This document shows positions 8,231 through 17,036 of a DNA stretch of 64,000 bases, piece after piece. Location: positions 90,183 through 154,182 of the forward strand of contig CAZFXS010000009.1 of the NCBI GenBank assembly GCA_964523395.1, written 5' to 3'. Origin of the DNA: JANYJZ01 sp964523395 (GTDB lineage: Bacteria; Bacteroidota; Ignavibacteria; UBA10030; SZUA-254). The notes below the pieces were generated by a model. It was not told where the DNA came from and made no database searches. It was given only the letters and a program-made list of their open reading frames with translations. The position numbers and the translations under genes are program-made. Every line of letters begins with the position of its first letter. Within the stretch, counting starts at the first letter, position 1.

Positions 8231-9437
8231 CGATTACAAACCGATTGCCGGTGCATCGACAATTGACGAGTTGTTCCTGCTGGGTGAACAACTTAATGGA
8301 AAAGAGATCCAGAATATCAATTCCACCGCAGTTGGCGGCGGTGTCGCTGAAATCCTCATGCAAATGATTCCGATGCTTCAGGAACTGGGCGTCAACGCGC
8401 GGTGGGATGTCATCAAGGGCGATGAACGGTTCTTTTCCATTACCAAGAAATTTCATAATGGACTGCACGGCATTCCTGTCGAGGTTTCCGAGGATGATTT
8501 CGAATATTTTATTGAAATTGACAGGATGAATGCCTCAACCTTACAATTCGGAGACATTGTATTTGTTCACGACCCTCAGCCCATTGGCCTGGTTGAACAG
8601 CGCGCCGTCCTGAACAACAACTGGATCTGGCGTTGTCATATCGACTTTTCCCGGCCTGATCCTAAAATCTGGAAATTCCTTGAGCGCTATATCCAATCGT
8701 ACGATGCCGCCGTGTTCTCCGCTCCCGCATTTGCGCGTCAACTGCCAATCAAGCAGGTGCTCATATCACCATCGATTGACCCTCTCAGCGATAAGAACAA
8801 AGAACTTCCCGAAGAAACCGTTACATCTGTATTTGAACGATACGGCATCGACAGATCCCGCCCTGTCGTCACACAAATTTCACGTTTTGATTATCTGAAA
8901 GACCCTATGGGAGTCATCAAGGCGTATAAGCTGGCGAAAAAGCATGTCGACATGCAGCTGGTTCTCGCGGGCGGCGGCGCCACGGATGATCCCGAAGGCC
9001 CTGTCATCATGGAACAGGTGAAGCATGAGGCGGACGCCGACAAGGATATTTTTGTTTTGTTTCTGCCGCCGGGCAGTGACATTGAAATCAATGCGCTTCA
9101 GCGCGGTTCAACTGTCTTGCTGCAGAAATCACTGCGGGAAGGTTTCGGACTTACGGTAGCAGAAGCGCTCTGGAAAAGCAAACCGATGATTGCATCTGCA
9201 GTAGGCGGAATACCGTTGCAAATTTCCCACCGTTACTCCGGAATTCTTACACACAGCATCGAGGGTACCATCCATTGGATGAAATTGCTGGTCAACGAAC
9301 CGCAATTCGCAACAAGGCTCGGTATCAACGGTAGAGAGCATATTAAAAATAACTATCTGATTACAAGGCACATCAGGGATTATCTCCTGCTCTTCCTGTC
9401 ACTGTTTCACCATGAGGATGTTGTGTATGTCCGTTAA
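8217..9437 (+). CDS. treT: Trehalose synthase TreT, GT4 glycosyltransferase
   Basis: The 406-residue protein matches TreT, the GT-B retaining enzyme that condenses nucleotide-diphosphoglucose and glucose to trehalose in one step. The N-domain has the typical NSTAVGGGVAEIL loop. The C-domain has VTQISRFDYLKDPMGV and the donor-binding stretch LQKSLREGFGLTVAEALWK with its conserved Glu pair. Length is right for the family. The gene overlaps the upstream DUF5752 gene by 14 bp and the downstream otsA-otsB fusion, so all three are coupled in translation. TreT was first studied in Thermococcales and also occurs in bacteria. Confidence 0.9.
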   Translation: MKTINDYKPIAGASTIDELFLLGEQLNGKEIQNINSTAVGGGVAEILMQMIPMLQELGVNARWDVIKGDERFFSITKKFHNGLHGIPVEVSEDDFEYFIEIDRMNASTLQFGDIVFVHDPQPIGLVEQRAVLNNNWIWRCHIDFSRPDPKIWKFLERYIQSYDAAVFSAPAFARQLPIKQVLISPSIDPLSDKNKELPEETVTSVFERYGIDRSRPVVTQISRFDYLKDPMGVIKAYKLAKKHVDMQLVLAGGGATDDPEGPVIMEQVKHEADADKDIFVLFLPPGSDIEINALQRGSTVLLQKSLREGFGLTVAEALWKSKPMIASAVGGIPLQISHRYSGILTHSIEGTIHWMKLLVNEPQFATRLGINGREHIKNNYLITRHIRDYLLLFLSLFHHEDVVYVR

Positions 9438-11691
9438 AGAAAAAACAGGAGGTATAAAACATCACCGTCGCCTGGTGATAGTTTCTAACCGGCTTCCGTT
9501 TACCGTCGAACAACAAGGGGATGATATTGTTTTCCGGGAAAGCTCCGGCGGACTTGTTACAGGCCTCTCTGCTTTTCTCGGATCACTGGGACCGGAATCA
9601 CGGCCGGCACAGGAACATCTTTGGGTCGGATGGCCCGGTGCAATTATTGACAACCATTTACAGGAACAGGTTGGCGCACGCGCGAGAACCGAATTTCATT
9701 CTCATCCGGTTCACCTGTCACACTGTGAGATGAAAAATTTTTACCATGGATTCTGCAACAAAACAATCTGGCCGCTGTTCCATTATTTTCCTTCCTATAC
9801 ACAGTATGAGAACGAATACTGGCAGCAGTATCAGCATGTCAACACCATATTCTGCGACTCACTTGCAGGAGTCATTAACCCCGGCGATATTGTATGGATT
9901 CACGATTACCACCTCATGCTCCTCCCAAAGTTACTGCGCGAGAGAATACCGAATGTATCTATCGGCTTTTTCCTTCATATCCCGTTTCCTTCATTCGAAA
10001 TTTTCAGACTTTTACCCGGCGAATGGCGACGTGATTTGCTTGAGGGTATCCTCGGCGCTGATCTCATCGGTTTCCATACATATGATTACACCCAGCATTT
10101 TTTCCAGTGTATTCATCGCATACTCGGGTTTGAACATACGATGGGTCGTATTATCCTGCACAACAGAATTGTAAAAATCGACACCTTTCCCATGGGAATC
10201 GATTTCAATAAATTTACAACTGCCTCCCTGCAATCGGAGGTCACTGCTGAACGTGAAACCTTGCGGCAATCTCTTCCGCATGTAAAGAAAATTCTCTCTG
10301 TGGATCGTCTGGATTATACAAAAGGAATTCTGCACCGTCTTCAAGGATTTGAATCGCTCCTCGAAAAACATAGCCAATTCCACGGGAAAGTTGTTCTTCT
10401 CATGGTTATTGTCCCTTCCCGTATCGCTGTGGAACATTACGAATCTATGAAGCGACAGATTGAGGAATTAATCGGGAAGATCAATGGTAAATTCGGCTCC
10501 GTAAGCTGGACACCAATTATCTATCAATACAAAAACCTGTCATTCGAACCTTTAACCGCGCTTTATATTGAAAGTGAAATTGCTCTTGTAACACCATTAC
10601 GGGACGGGATGAATCTGATTGCCAAAGAATATCTTTCAAGTAAAAATGACCGGACCGGTGTCCTTATTCTCAGTGAAATGGCCGGATCGGCACAGGAACT
10701 TCACGAAGCAATTATTATTAATCCGAACAACAGGCAGGCTATTGCGGACGCGATGAGAGAAGCTCTCGAAATGCCCGTTGAAGAGCAAATACGACGCAAT
10801 GATATTATGCGCCACCGGCTGCAACGGTATGATATCAACCGCTGGGCAAACGATTTCATCCGTCATCTTATTGAACTGGAAGACGTTCAAACCGCTTTTA
10901 ACGCGAAAGTATTGCGAAACTCAAGTAAACAACTACTCCTCGATCAATATAAATCCTCCTCTCAGCGACTGTTATTATTGGACTACGACGGAACGCTGAC
11001 ACCAATCGTACGGCGTCCTGAATATGCCGTGCCGAAGGAACAGTTACTTAAACTTCTTACCGACCTTTCAGTTGACGCCAAGAATACCATCATTGTTATC
11101 AGCGGACGGGATCGTGCCACATTACAGCAATGGCTTGGCCACCTTCCTCTCCATTTAGTCGCTGAACATGGAGGATGGATTAAGCATAACAGCCAGGATT
11201 GGAAATTATTACGGGAACAGACGACAAGCTGGAAAGAACGCATTCTCCCCATTCTTGAACTTTACACCGACCGCCTCCCGGGCGCATTCATTGAAGAAAA
11301 AGAATTTTCGGTTGCCTGGCATTACCGTAATGCCGCCACTGAACATGGGTCCATCCTTGCGCGTGAGCTTACGGATCTCCTTACAACGTTCACTGCCAAT
11401 ATTGACATTCAGATCCTGCAGGGCAAAATGGTGGTTGAAGTAAGAAATACAGGCATTAACAAGGGAGCTGCCGCCTTGCATTGGTTATCCGAAAAAGATT
11501 TTGATTTCATTCTTGGCATCGGCGACGATTGGACTGACGAGGATCTTTTCCGGGCTCTTCCTGAAACAGCATTTTCTATCAGAGTAGGTGTTATTAATAC
11601 ACACGCCAAATATAATCTTCATAACTCTGCCGAAGTCGTGAGATTATTAACGGAAATGTCAGGGGTGTCAAATGAACCAGATAAAAAATAG
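9427..11691 (+). CDS. otsAB: Trehalose-6-phosphate synthase / phosphatase fusion (OtsA-OtsB)
   Basis: This bifunctional 754-residue protein has an N-terminal GT20 domain (about 10-480) that makes trehalose-6-phosphate from UDP-glucose and glucose-6-phosphate, with SSGGLVTGL, HLWVGWPGA, IHDYHLMLLP, FFLHIPFPS, RLDYTKGI and TPLRDGMNLIAKEY. A C-terminal HAD phosphatase (from about 515) carries DYDGTLTPI, VISGRDR, AEHGGW and GDDWTDED. Frame 9412 is longer, but the ATG at 9427 lies 9 nt after GAGG and still overlaps treT. Both halves keep their catalytic motifs, so the protein should convert substrates to free trehalose alone. Eukaryote-like fusions of this kind are frequent in the Bacteroidetes group. 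Confidence 0.95.
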   Translation: MSVKEKTGGIKHHRRLVIVSNRLPFTVEQQGDDIVFRESSGGLVTGLSAFLGSLGPESRPAQEHLWVGWPGAIIDNHLQEQVGARARTEFHSHPVHLSHCEMKNFYHGFCNKTIWPLFHYFPSYTQYENEYWQQYQHVNTIFCDSLAGVINPGDIVWIHDYHLMLLPKLLRERIPNVSIGFFLHIPFPSFEIFRLLPGEWRRDLLEGILGADLIGFHTYDYTQHFFQCIHRILGFEHTMGRIILHNRIVKIDTFPMGIDFNKFTTASLQSEVTAERETLRQSLPHVKKILSVDRLDYTKGILHRLQGFESLLEKHSQFHGKVVLLMVIVPSRIAVEHYESMKRQIEELIGKINGKFGSVSWTPIIYQYKNLSFEPLTALYIESEIALVTPLRDGMNLIAKEYLSSKNDRTGVLILSEMAGSAQELHEAIIINPNNRQAIADAMREALEMPVEEQIRRNDIMRHRLQRYDINRWANDFIRHLIELEDVQTAFNAKVLRNSSKQLLLDQYKSSSQRLLLLDYDGTLTPIVRRPEYAVPKEQLLKLLTDLSVDAKNTIIVISGRDRATLQQWLGHLPLHLVAEHGGWIKHNSQDWKLLREQTTSWKERILPILELYTDRLPGAFIEEKEFSVAWHYRNAATEHGSILARELTDLLTTFTANIDIQILQGKMVVEVRNTGINKGAAALHWLSEKDFDFILGIGDDWTDEDLFRALPETAFSIRVGVINTHAKYNLHNSAEVVRLLTEMSGVSNEPDKK

Positions 11692-11998
11692 TCCTTCACG
11701 CGGGAAACTTAAACATTCCTGCACATGATCCATATTTTCCCGCAGTTAATTTTTTACATTTCGCTCATTTTTGCCGTTTTGCTTCGTAAATTTTGTTTGT
11801 TGAATCATGGCATACAAATTGACCTATTTATTCCCGGACATCACCTTCCGCAGGGACGATTGAGTGAAATGGTGGATTAGTGAGTGAGAAGGTGAACAAG
11901 GAACTGCTGCGGAGGTTAAAAAACACAAAGCGTACCTTCTTCCGCAGCAGTTATTTTTTCAGTATCCCGATGTCCAATTTCAGAAAGGAGTAATCTCT
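11692..11998. other. Intergenic region between trehalose operon and barrel gene
   Basis: Apart from the terminator at 11902-11960 and the RBS AGGAG just before 11999, the only structure is a low-complexity stretch at 11862-11900 (GTGAAATGGTGGATTAG-like) related to degenerate intergenic text seen near 35.2 and 50.9 kb. No gene is visible. Confidence 0.4.
11902..11960 (+). terminator. Terminator with long loop
   Basis: AACTGCTGCGG at 11902-11912 pairs perfectly with CCGCAGCAGTT at 11942-11952 and is followed by ATTTTTTC. The loop of about 29 nt is long for an intrinsic terminator. It lies 210 bp after the otsAB stop and just ahead of the next gene, so it may also act as a leader element for that gene. 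Confidence 0.55.
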
Positions 11999-12487
11999 AT
12001 GAGAAAAATTCCGTTCATCATCGGAATCTTCCTGCTGCTCAGCAGCACTGCTGTAAGTCAGCAACAAGGCAAATTCAGCGGCGGATTTGTACTGGGAGAA
12101 CCGACCGGCCTCGCGTGGAAATATGATATAAGCCAGACAAACGCCCTCGCCGGTGCAATTGGGTTTTCGCCATTCGACAGGTACAGGATACATGTCGATT
12201 ATCTATGGAAAACATATCCATTTGAGGAACGAAATCTCGGATTGTATTATGGTCCGGGCGCCGCATTCGGATTTGGAAGAACCGACTATATCGTATACAA
12301 CGGAAGAAACGCCTACTTTTTCCGTGACAGGGATATTGGGTTCGGGGTACGCGGTGTGGTGGGATTAAATTATTTAATTCCGAGGTCACCGGTAAACCTG
12401 TTTTTTGAGGTCGCTCCTATCTTTGTCATTACACCGAGCTCAGGCTCAGGAGTTGACGCCGGATTAGGAGTCAGATTTTATTTCTGA
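11999..12487 (+). CDS. Small outer-membrane beta-barrel-like protein
   Basis: The 162-residue protein has a signal peptide (KIPFIIGIFLLLSSTAVSQ) followed by alternating Gly/aromatic beta strands (GGFVLGEPTGLAWKY, FGVRGVVGLNYL) and a C-terminal aromatic strand ending in Phe (GLGVRFYF*), as expected for BAM-assembled barrels. No specific family or function was recognised. It has its own RBS (AGGAG) and terminator, so it is probably transcribed alone. Confidence 0.75.
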   Translation: MRKIPFIIGIFLLLSSTAVSQQQGKFSGGFVLGEPTGLAWKYDISQTNALAGAIGFSPFDRYRIHVDYLWKTYPFEERNLGLYYGPGAAFGFGRTDYIVYNGRNAYFFRDRDIGFGVRGVVGLNYLIPRSPVNLFFEVAPIFVITPSSGSGVDAGLGVRFYF

Positions 12488-12500
12488 CTTTTCAACACGA

Positions 12501-12538
12501 AAAAGCCCTGTCCTCACAGACAGGGCTTTTTATTTTAT
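12501..12538. terminator. Bidirectional terminator
   Basis: A 12-bp perfect stem (AAAAGCCCTGTC at 12501-12512, GACAGGGCTTTT at 12519-12530) with a 6-nt loop has A and T tracts on both sides. It serves the plus-strand barrel gene and the minus-strand DUF4097 gene that converge here. Confidence 0.92.
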
Positions 12539-12568
12539 TTAAAGAATATTCAGCGTAGCCGCCATCCT

Positions 12569-13960
12569 TTATTTTTCCATCAACTCGATATTGCCTGATT
12601 TTGTTTCGACGGTAATAGTTCCCGGCCCTGACCCGATCCTTCCCTGTGCGAACCCGGAACCGCTCCTTGATTTACTTTTAATCGGAAGATTTGTATTGAC
12701 CTCTCCGTATTCCGCATCAAGCTCGACATCACCGGAAAAACCGGAAGGCATCCTCAGGGAAACACCGCCGTATGTATTCTGAATCGCAACGGATGATGGA
12801 ACTGTTTTACAGATAATGGAAATCGGATTACTGGAATTTGTCATCGATATCGATTTCGCACTGAGAGCACGAAGCGTTATCGAACTGTACTGGGTTCGTG
12901 AACTCCAATCCCCGGTAATATCTTCTCCGTCAACCGTTGCACTTGTGGAATTGAGTGACACATTTCCTTTGATTCTCATCAGATCAATCCGCGAATACGG
13001 ATTATCGATTTTTAGGTCGCCCTCAATATTTTCCATGGTGAGCTCACCGGATTGACTTTTTATGATAATTTGTTTCCCTGAACTTCCGTCAACGTTAATA
13101 ATATCAATATTTGAATAATTTGCCGAAACATTAATACCACCCACATTCCGCGCTTTAACAGTCCCGCTGGTCGATTTTACATCGGCAAATCCTTTGATAC
13201 GGTTAAGAGTGATTGTGGAATAGTTTGCGTCAATCCGTGTATCGCCAGCAGCATCATCTATCGTAACTTCACCGCTCTGATCCGCGACCGAGACATTATC
13301 TGATGTCCGGCTGATATGAACAGTCGAATAATTTACGTCGAGCGAAATCTTTCCTTTAAAATCAGAGATGGTAACTTTTGAGCTGGTTCCTTCAAGCCGT
13401 AAATTTCCTCCGGAACTTTCTATTATTGTTGTACCGTAATTGTTTTCTATTTCCCTGAGTGATGTGCAGTTGCGCAGGGTGAGTGAGTTACTGACGCCAA
13501 GCAATCTGACTTCCCCCTGCATACCATCAAGCAGCATTGTCCCATATCGTGTATCTGTTGTAAACGGGTTTTTCCTTGGAAGATAAATATCGCCTGTCAC
13601 TTCTTTATTAATATAGACGTTGCCGAAAATCTTATCAATCCACGAACCCAGGCTCCAGTCCGATTTTATTTCCTGCAGGCGCAACCTTACCGTTTGCGAA
13701 GTTTTACTCTCATTCATGTCAACTGCGGCTATATACGCATCTTCATACTCTTTGTCGGATGAAGAGATCGTCACCATCAGCTTAACGTATACCTCGTCCT
13801 TGTCCCATGAATGAAATGTAACATTCGAACCGGTAACACCATTGACTTCAATAAGCTGTCCCGGGGTGGTGGCAACATTTTTTTCAATTGTTTTCGATTT
13901 TGTAGAACCGGCGACACTCACCGAGAGACATAATGCGGCAATAATCATCATGATTTTCAT
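12569..13960 (-). CDS. DUF4097-type secreted beta-helical protein
   Basis: The 463-residue protein has a signal peptide (MKIMMIIAALCLSVSVAGS). Its long repetitive body alternates short strands such as SGEVTIDDAAGD, ANYSTITLNRIKG and TSGTVKARNVGG with a period of roughly 20 residues, the hallmark of the DUF4097 / adhesin-like beta-helix family. It overlaps the anti-sigma-like gene by 4 bp (ATGA) and is last in an ECF sigma operon. Proteins of this family are frequently found downstream of ECF sigma genes, which suggests a cell-surface or periplasmic role in envelope stress. No enzymatic residues are apparent. Confidence 0.85.
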   Translation of the reverse strand: MKIMMIIAALCLSVSVAGSTKSKTIEKNVATTPGQLIEVNGVTGSNVTFHSWDKDEVYVKLMVTISSSDKEYEDAYIAAVDMNESKTSQTVRLRLQEIKSDWSLGSWIDKIFGNVYINKEVTGDIYLPRKNPFTTDTRYGTMLLDGMQGEVRLLGVSNSLTLRNCTSLREIENNYGTTIIESSGGNLRLEGTSSKVTISDFKGKISLDVNYSTVHISRTSDNVSVADQSGEVTIDDAAGDTRIDANYSTITLNRIKGFADVKSTSGTVKARNVGGINVSANYSNIDIINVDGSSGKQIIIKSQSGELTMENIEGDLKIDNPYSRIDLMRIKGNVSLNSTSATVDGEDITGDWSSRTQYSSITLRALSAKSISMTNSSNPISIICKTVPSSVAIQNTYGGVSLRMPSGFSGDVELDAEYGEVNTNLPIKSKSRSGSGFAQGRIGSGPGTITVETKSGNIELMEK

Positions 13961-14466
13961 AATTCAATTTCTCCGTTTTCCATCATTTCCTGAAGGACTC
14001 GCAGTTTTAAACTGTAAAGCTGCCGCAAACGTTTTTGTTTCAGAGGCGAGAGATCGGCATTCCGTGTTTCCTGCCTCAATTCATTGATGGCATTATCCAG
14101 TTTTTGCAATTGCGCTTTTCTTGAGGAGAGATATGTAGCACGCTCTTCATCCTGCATTGAGCTGGCAACCGATAATGGCACCACGCGCTCGAATTGTTCT
14201 ATAGCCGAACGATATGCTTCGTCGAGCCTGACAACTTCGGGCTTCGAATCCGCAACTGCATTACGCACTGTGGAGGCGACACCGATCGCGGTAAAATACA
14301 GAATAACAGAAGCTGCTATTCCATAAACAAATGATATCCGGTCCGGGATAAAAAGAAACGATTTCTTTTTACCGATAATTTCTTCTTCGATCGTATTCCA
14401 CATCTTCCTGCGACGTTCGTGGGATGGAGTATCGCCGCTGCCGTAAAATTGCTCCGGGTTTATCAT
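13957..14466 (-). CDS. Membrane-anchored anti-sigma-like protein
   Basis: The 169-residue protein has a cytoplasmic N-terminus of about 45 residues, one membrane span (ISFVYGIAASVILYFTAIG) and a periplasmic helical part with a likely coiled coil (LQKLDNAINELRQETRNADLS). The topology and its position between an ECF sigma factor and a target-like gene, with 4-bp ATGA overlaps on both sides, argue that it restrains the sigma factor. It lacks the HxxxCxxC zinc motif of classical anti-sigma domains, so the role is inferred from position and topology only. Confidence 0.65.
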   Translation of the reverse strand: MINPEQFYGSGDTPSHERRRKMWNTIEEEIIGKKKSFLFIPDRISFVYGIAASVILYFTAIGVASTVRNAVADSKPEVVRLDEAYRSAIEQFERVVPLSVASSMQDEERATYLSSRKAQLQKLDNAINELRQETRNADLSPLKQKRLRQLYSLKLRVLQEMMENGEIEL

Positions 14467-14996
14467 ATTATATTCTCCTCTGATGCTATTTTTAATTTTA
14501 ACAATTGTTTTGCGCGCGACAACAATGCACGGGATGTGCTTTCTCCGATATTCAGCATTGACGCGATCTCGGCATGCGAATATCCTTCTACCTCATATAA
14601 AACAAATACCATCCGTTTCGACTCAGATAAATCCGCAAGCCATGATTTCATGGTGTCCTGCCATACGAACGATGAAGCTGTTTCTTCATGTCCGTTCCAG
14701 TTCTGAAGATCTTCACTGTCAAACGATATAAGGTTTGTCCGGCGAAGGTCGGTTTTCATTTCATTTAATGCAATTGTGAAAAGCCATGTTGAAAAACGAG
14801 AAGAGCCCTGAAACGAACCGATATTCCTGTATGCCTTAATAAAGGCGCGCTGGACCCATTCTTCGACCTGGAACGTATCTGCGGAGTGCTGGCGCATAAA
14901 CCTGAACAACGCAGTCACATGCCGTTCATAAATCTCCCTGAACGCGCGATGATCGCCGTTTTGAGCGCGATTGATAAGAAACGTTTCGTCAGTCAT
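14463..14996 (-). CDS. ECF-family RNA polymerase sigma factor
   Basis: The 177-residue protein has sigma region 2 (about 10-85, with AFREIYERHVTALFRF and RFSTWLFTIALNEM) and region 4 (about 115-170, with SESKRMVFVLYEVEGYSHAEIASMLNI split over its HTH, then STSRALLSRAK). It directs transcription of a stress regulon and is probably held by the anti-sigma-like product of the next gene. It is divergent from lexA with about 150 bp between. Whether it drives its own operon cannot be read from the sequence. Confidence 0.93.
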   Translation of the reverse strand: MTDETFLINRAQNGDHRAFREIYERHVTALFRFMRQHSADTFQVEEWVQRAFIKAYRNIGSFQGSSRFSTWLFTIALNEMKTDLRRTNLISFDSEDLQNWNGHEETASSFVWQDTMKSWLADLSESKRMVFVLYEVEGYSHAEIASMLNIGESTSRALLSRAKQLLKLKIASEENII

Positions 14997-15080
14997 GAAA
15001 GAGTCATTTTTATATTAGACGAAGGAATACGTTAAAATGCTGCAATGACTAAAGTAATTAAAAAAAATTTCTCCACACTC

Positions 15081-15109
15081 TTGACAAAATCAATTTCATA
15101 GTGTATATT
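15081..15109 (+). promoter_or_regulatory. Sigma-70-type promoter of lexA
   Basis: TTGACA at 15081-15086, a 17-bp spacer and TATATT at 15104-15109 match the housekeeping consensus in 11 of 12 bases. The ATG of lexA lies 39 bp past the -10. This is not the -33/-7 form of true Bacteroidetes. Confidence 0.75.
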
Positions 15110-15136
15110 TTAACATAGTATAAATATATACACTAT
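15098..15136. promoter_or_regulatory. Palindromic operator over the lexA -10, likely LexA box
   Basis: A perfect 11-bp inverted repeat (ATAGTGTATAT at 15098-15108 and ATATACACTAT at 15126-15136) with a 17-bp centre covers the -10 and start region of the lexA promoter. LexA genes are almost always autorepressed and LexA dimers bind inverted repeats, so this is the best operator candidate. The sequence differs from the E. coli and Bacillus boxes, as expected for this phylum. Confidence 0.6.
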
Positions 15137-15147
15137 AAGAAGAACCT

Positions 15148-15798
15148 ATGAGTACTCCCGAACTCACCCGCCGTCAGCAGAAAGTTTATGACTTTATACG
15201 GCAATTTGCTGAAAATAATGGTTATCCGCCAACACTGTCTGAAATCGCAGAAAAGCTTCATATCCAGCCCAGCGCGGTAAGGGTACATTTACTCCTTATG
15301 CAAAAGAAAAAGGTGCTCCGGTATGTGCCAAACATCTCCAGAGGAATTGAGCTGTTTTCAAAAAGAAATGAGAGTATCCCGATTTATGGTTCTGTTCCGG
15401 CAGGAAACCCCTTCCTTTCGGACGATAATATTGTAGATACCTTTGAAGTCAGAAAATATCTTTCCACATCTGATGACCTCTTTAGCCTACAAGTTCGGGG
15501 AGACAGTATGGAGGATATATTGTTTTCCGGAGATCTTGTTTTCGTCGACCCCAAAAAGGCACCTAAGAGTGGTGAAATGGTGGTTGCAACTGTAGATGGC
15601 CAACCGACCCTTAAATGGCATTACCGGTATCAGGATGAAATTGAACTCAAACCTCAGAATAAGAAATACCCCGTTATCACCGTAAAGAAAAACGATGAAA
15701 CATTTTCCATGAATGGAGTTGTTGTCGGATATATCCGAGCTTTGGATAAAAAGAAGATAGATACTCTTTATGTTGACCGGAAAACATCGACGAGGTAA
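15148..15798 (+). CDS. lexA: LexA repressor, SOS regulator
   Basis: The 216-residue protein has an N-terminal winged HTH (residues 5-68: LTRRQQKVYDFIRQF, GYPPTLSEIAEKL) and a C-terminal S24 self-cleavage domain. The scissile Ala85-Gly86 (GSVPAGNPF), catalytic Ser120 (GDSMEDILFSGD) and Lys156 (PTLKWHY) are all present, so it should be cleaved when RecA filaments form. It lies under a promoter with a palindrome over its -10, which implies autoregulation. Downstream are genome-maintenance genes (YedK-like, PolB cassette) that may belong to its regulon. Confidence 0.95.
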   Translation: MSTPELTRRQQKVYDFIRQFAENNGYPPTLSEIAEKLHIQPSAVRVHLLLMQKKKVLRYVPNISRGIELFSKRNESIPIYGSVPAGNPFLSDDNIVDTFEVRKYLSTSDDLFSLQVRGDSMEDILFSGDLVFVDPKKAPKSGEMVVATVDGQPTLKWHYRYQDEIELKPQNKKYPVITVKKNDETFSMNGVVVGYIRALDKKKIDTLYVDRKTSTR

Positions 15799-15800
15799 GG

Positions 15801-16004
15801 ATGAAAATACCATCTTCCACATATTCAGTCGAACAGGAACGAGAAATAAACTTGTATCTCAAGAAAATTCTTGAAACACTCAACATAAAAATCCCTGAGG
15901 ATCACTTTGGAATGGTTGAGTTATCATTTCCCCGACAGCATGGAAAAATAGCCGGTGAAGTGGAGATACGATTGCGTTCTATGCATGTTCGTGAGCGGAC
16001 ATAG
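15801..16004 (+). CDS. Small conserved-looking protein after lexA
   Basis: The 67-residue charged protein starts at an ATG 2 bp after the lexA stop, with GAGG inside the end of lexA as RBS. It is followed by a terminator, so it is cotranscribed with lexA. It has no membrane span and no recognised motif. Alternating polar and hydrophobic residues (MVELSFPRQHGKIAGEVEIR) suggest a small folded domain. Function is unknown; co-induction under SOS is inferred from its position. Confidence 0.6.
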   Translation: MKIPSSTYSVEQEREINLYLKKILETLNIKIPEDHFGMVELSFPRQHGKIAGEVEIRLRSMHVRERT

Positions 16005-16043
16005 GTCAGTTTAAGACATAGTTACTGGGTTGTTGAGTAAATC

Positions 16044-16092
16044 AAGCCCGGTTTTACGAGAGAATAACTCTTCGTAAGATCGGGCTTTTTTA
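16044..16092 (+). terminator. Terminator of the lexA transcript
   Basis: AAGCCCG at 16044-16050 pairs with CGGGCTT at 16081-16087, with further pairing of TTTTACGA and TCGTAAGA inside. It is followed by a T-run (TTTTTTATTT). Confidence 0.85.
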
Positions 16093-16118
16093 TTTCAAAT
16101 ATTGAGAAGGGTTTGGTT

Positions 16119-17036
16119 ATGAAACAAGCAAAAGTAATGATCGGGATGGGTGGATGGACAATGTTTCCGTTTACAAAACGGTTCTACCCATCGAAGCTGC
16201 CGTTTGGACAAAGCAAGCTGAATTTTTACAGCAATTTTTTTGATTCACTTGAGATAAATGCGACATTTTATAATACGCATTTTACTTCTGACCATGTTCA
16301 AGACTGGATTGATGATGTTTCTCATAACCCGGATTTCACCTTTACTATAAAGTTGTTCAGGGGATACACGCATTCCTTCGATGCCACAAAAGATGATATT
16401 CGAAGAGTCTATGGTATACTTGACCGCATGGCTTCATCAAATAAATTAGGGGGAATCGTTATTCAGTTTCCCTCCTCGTTTAAAAATGATAAACCGCAGC
16501 GGGAATATCTTTACAGGTTAAGTCACGCGTTCAGACAATACCGGATGTTTCTGGAGGTAAGGCACGACTCGTGGAACAGTCCGTTCATGCATAATTTCTT
16601 TCAGGAAAACCGGTTTCATCTTGTGAATGTAGATCTCCCACGTCTGAAAAGCCATATTCCCTTTAACAAGCTTTCATGGGACGGCGCGGCATATTTCAGG
16701 ATGATGGGACGAAATAGGAAAGGATGGGTTAACCCCTGGCGGCTTGAAGTGGACGGGAAACACATGGTCAGCGACAGGTACAATTATCTTTACTCGGATG
16801 AAGAGTTAGAGGAGTTGGTTTCTGCGATACGAAATTTGAGAAATAGTGTGAAGGATATTTTCGTCGTGTTCCACAATGACCCGAATGCCCATTCCATATT
16901 TAACGGGTTTAGACTACGGCATCTTCTTGAACCCGAAAAGGAGCTTAAAATTCCATCGACGACGGTACGGGCATTTCCATCGTTACGGGAAGTCAGCTCT
17001 TCTTCGGCTTTTTCGTCGCCGCTTTTTTCGGAGTAA
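16119..17036 (+). CDS. DUF72 (YecE-like) family protein
   Basis: The 305-residue protein is of the DUF72 TIM-barrel type: GMGGW near the start, FYPSKLP, NSLEINATFY-like segment (SLEINATFYN), FTIKLFRGYTH, LGGIVIQFPSSF, FLEVRHDSW and a late FVVFHNDPNAHS. The biochemical role of DUF72 is not established. The ATG at 16119 follows AAGG; an in-frame TTG at 16113 is less likely. Its 3' end overlaps the convergent YedK-like gene by 44 bp, and the last 25 residues are Ser-rich and probably not part of the fold. Confidence 0.88.
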   Translation: MKQAKVMIGMGGWTMFPFTKRFYPSKLPFGQSKLNFYSNFFDSLEINATFYNTHFTSDHVQDWIDDVSHNPDFTFTIKLFRGYTHSFDATKDDIRRVYGILDRMASSNKLGGIVIQFPSSFKNDKPQREYLYRLSHAFRQYRMFLEVRHDSWNSPFMHNFFQENRFHLVNVDLPRLKSHIPFNKLSWDGAAYFRMMGRNRKGWVNPWRLEVDGKHMVSDRYNYLYSDEELEELVSAIRNLRNSVKDIFVVFHNDPNAHSIFNGFRLRHLLEPEKELKIPSTTVRAFPSLREVSSSSAFSSPLFSE

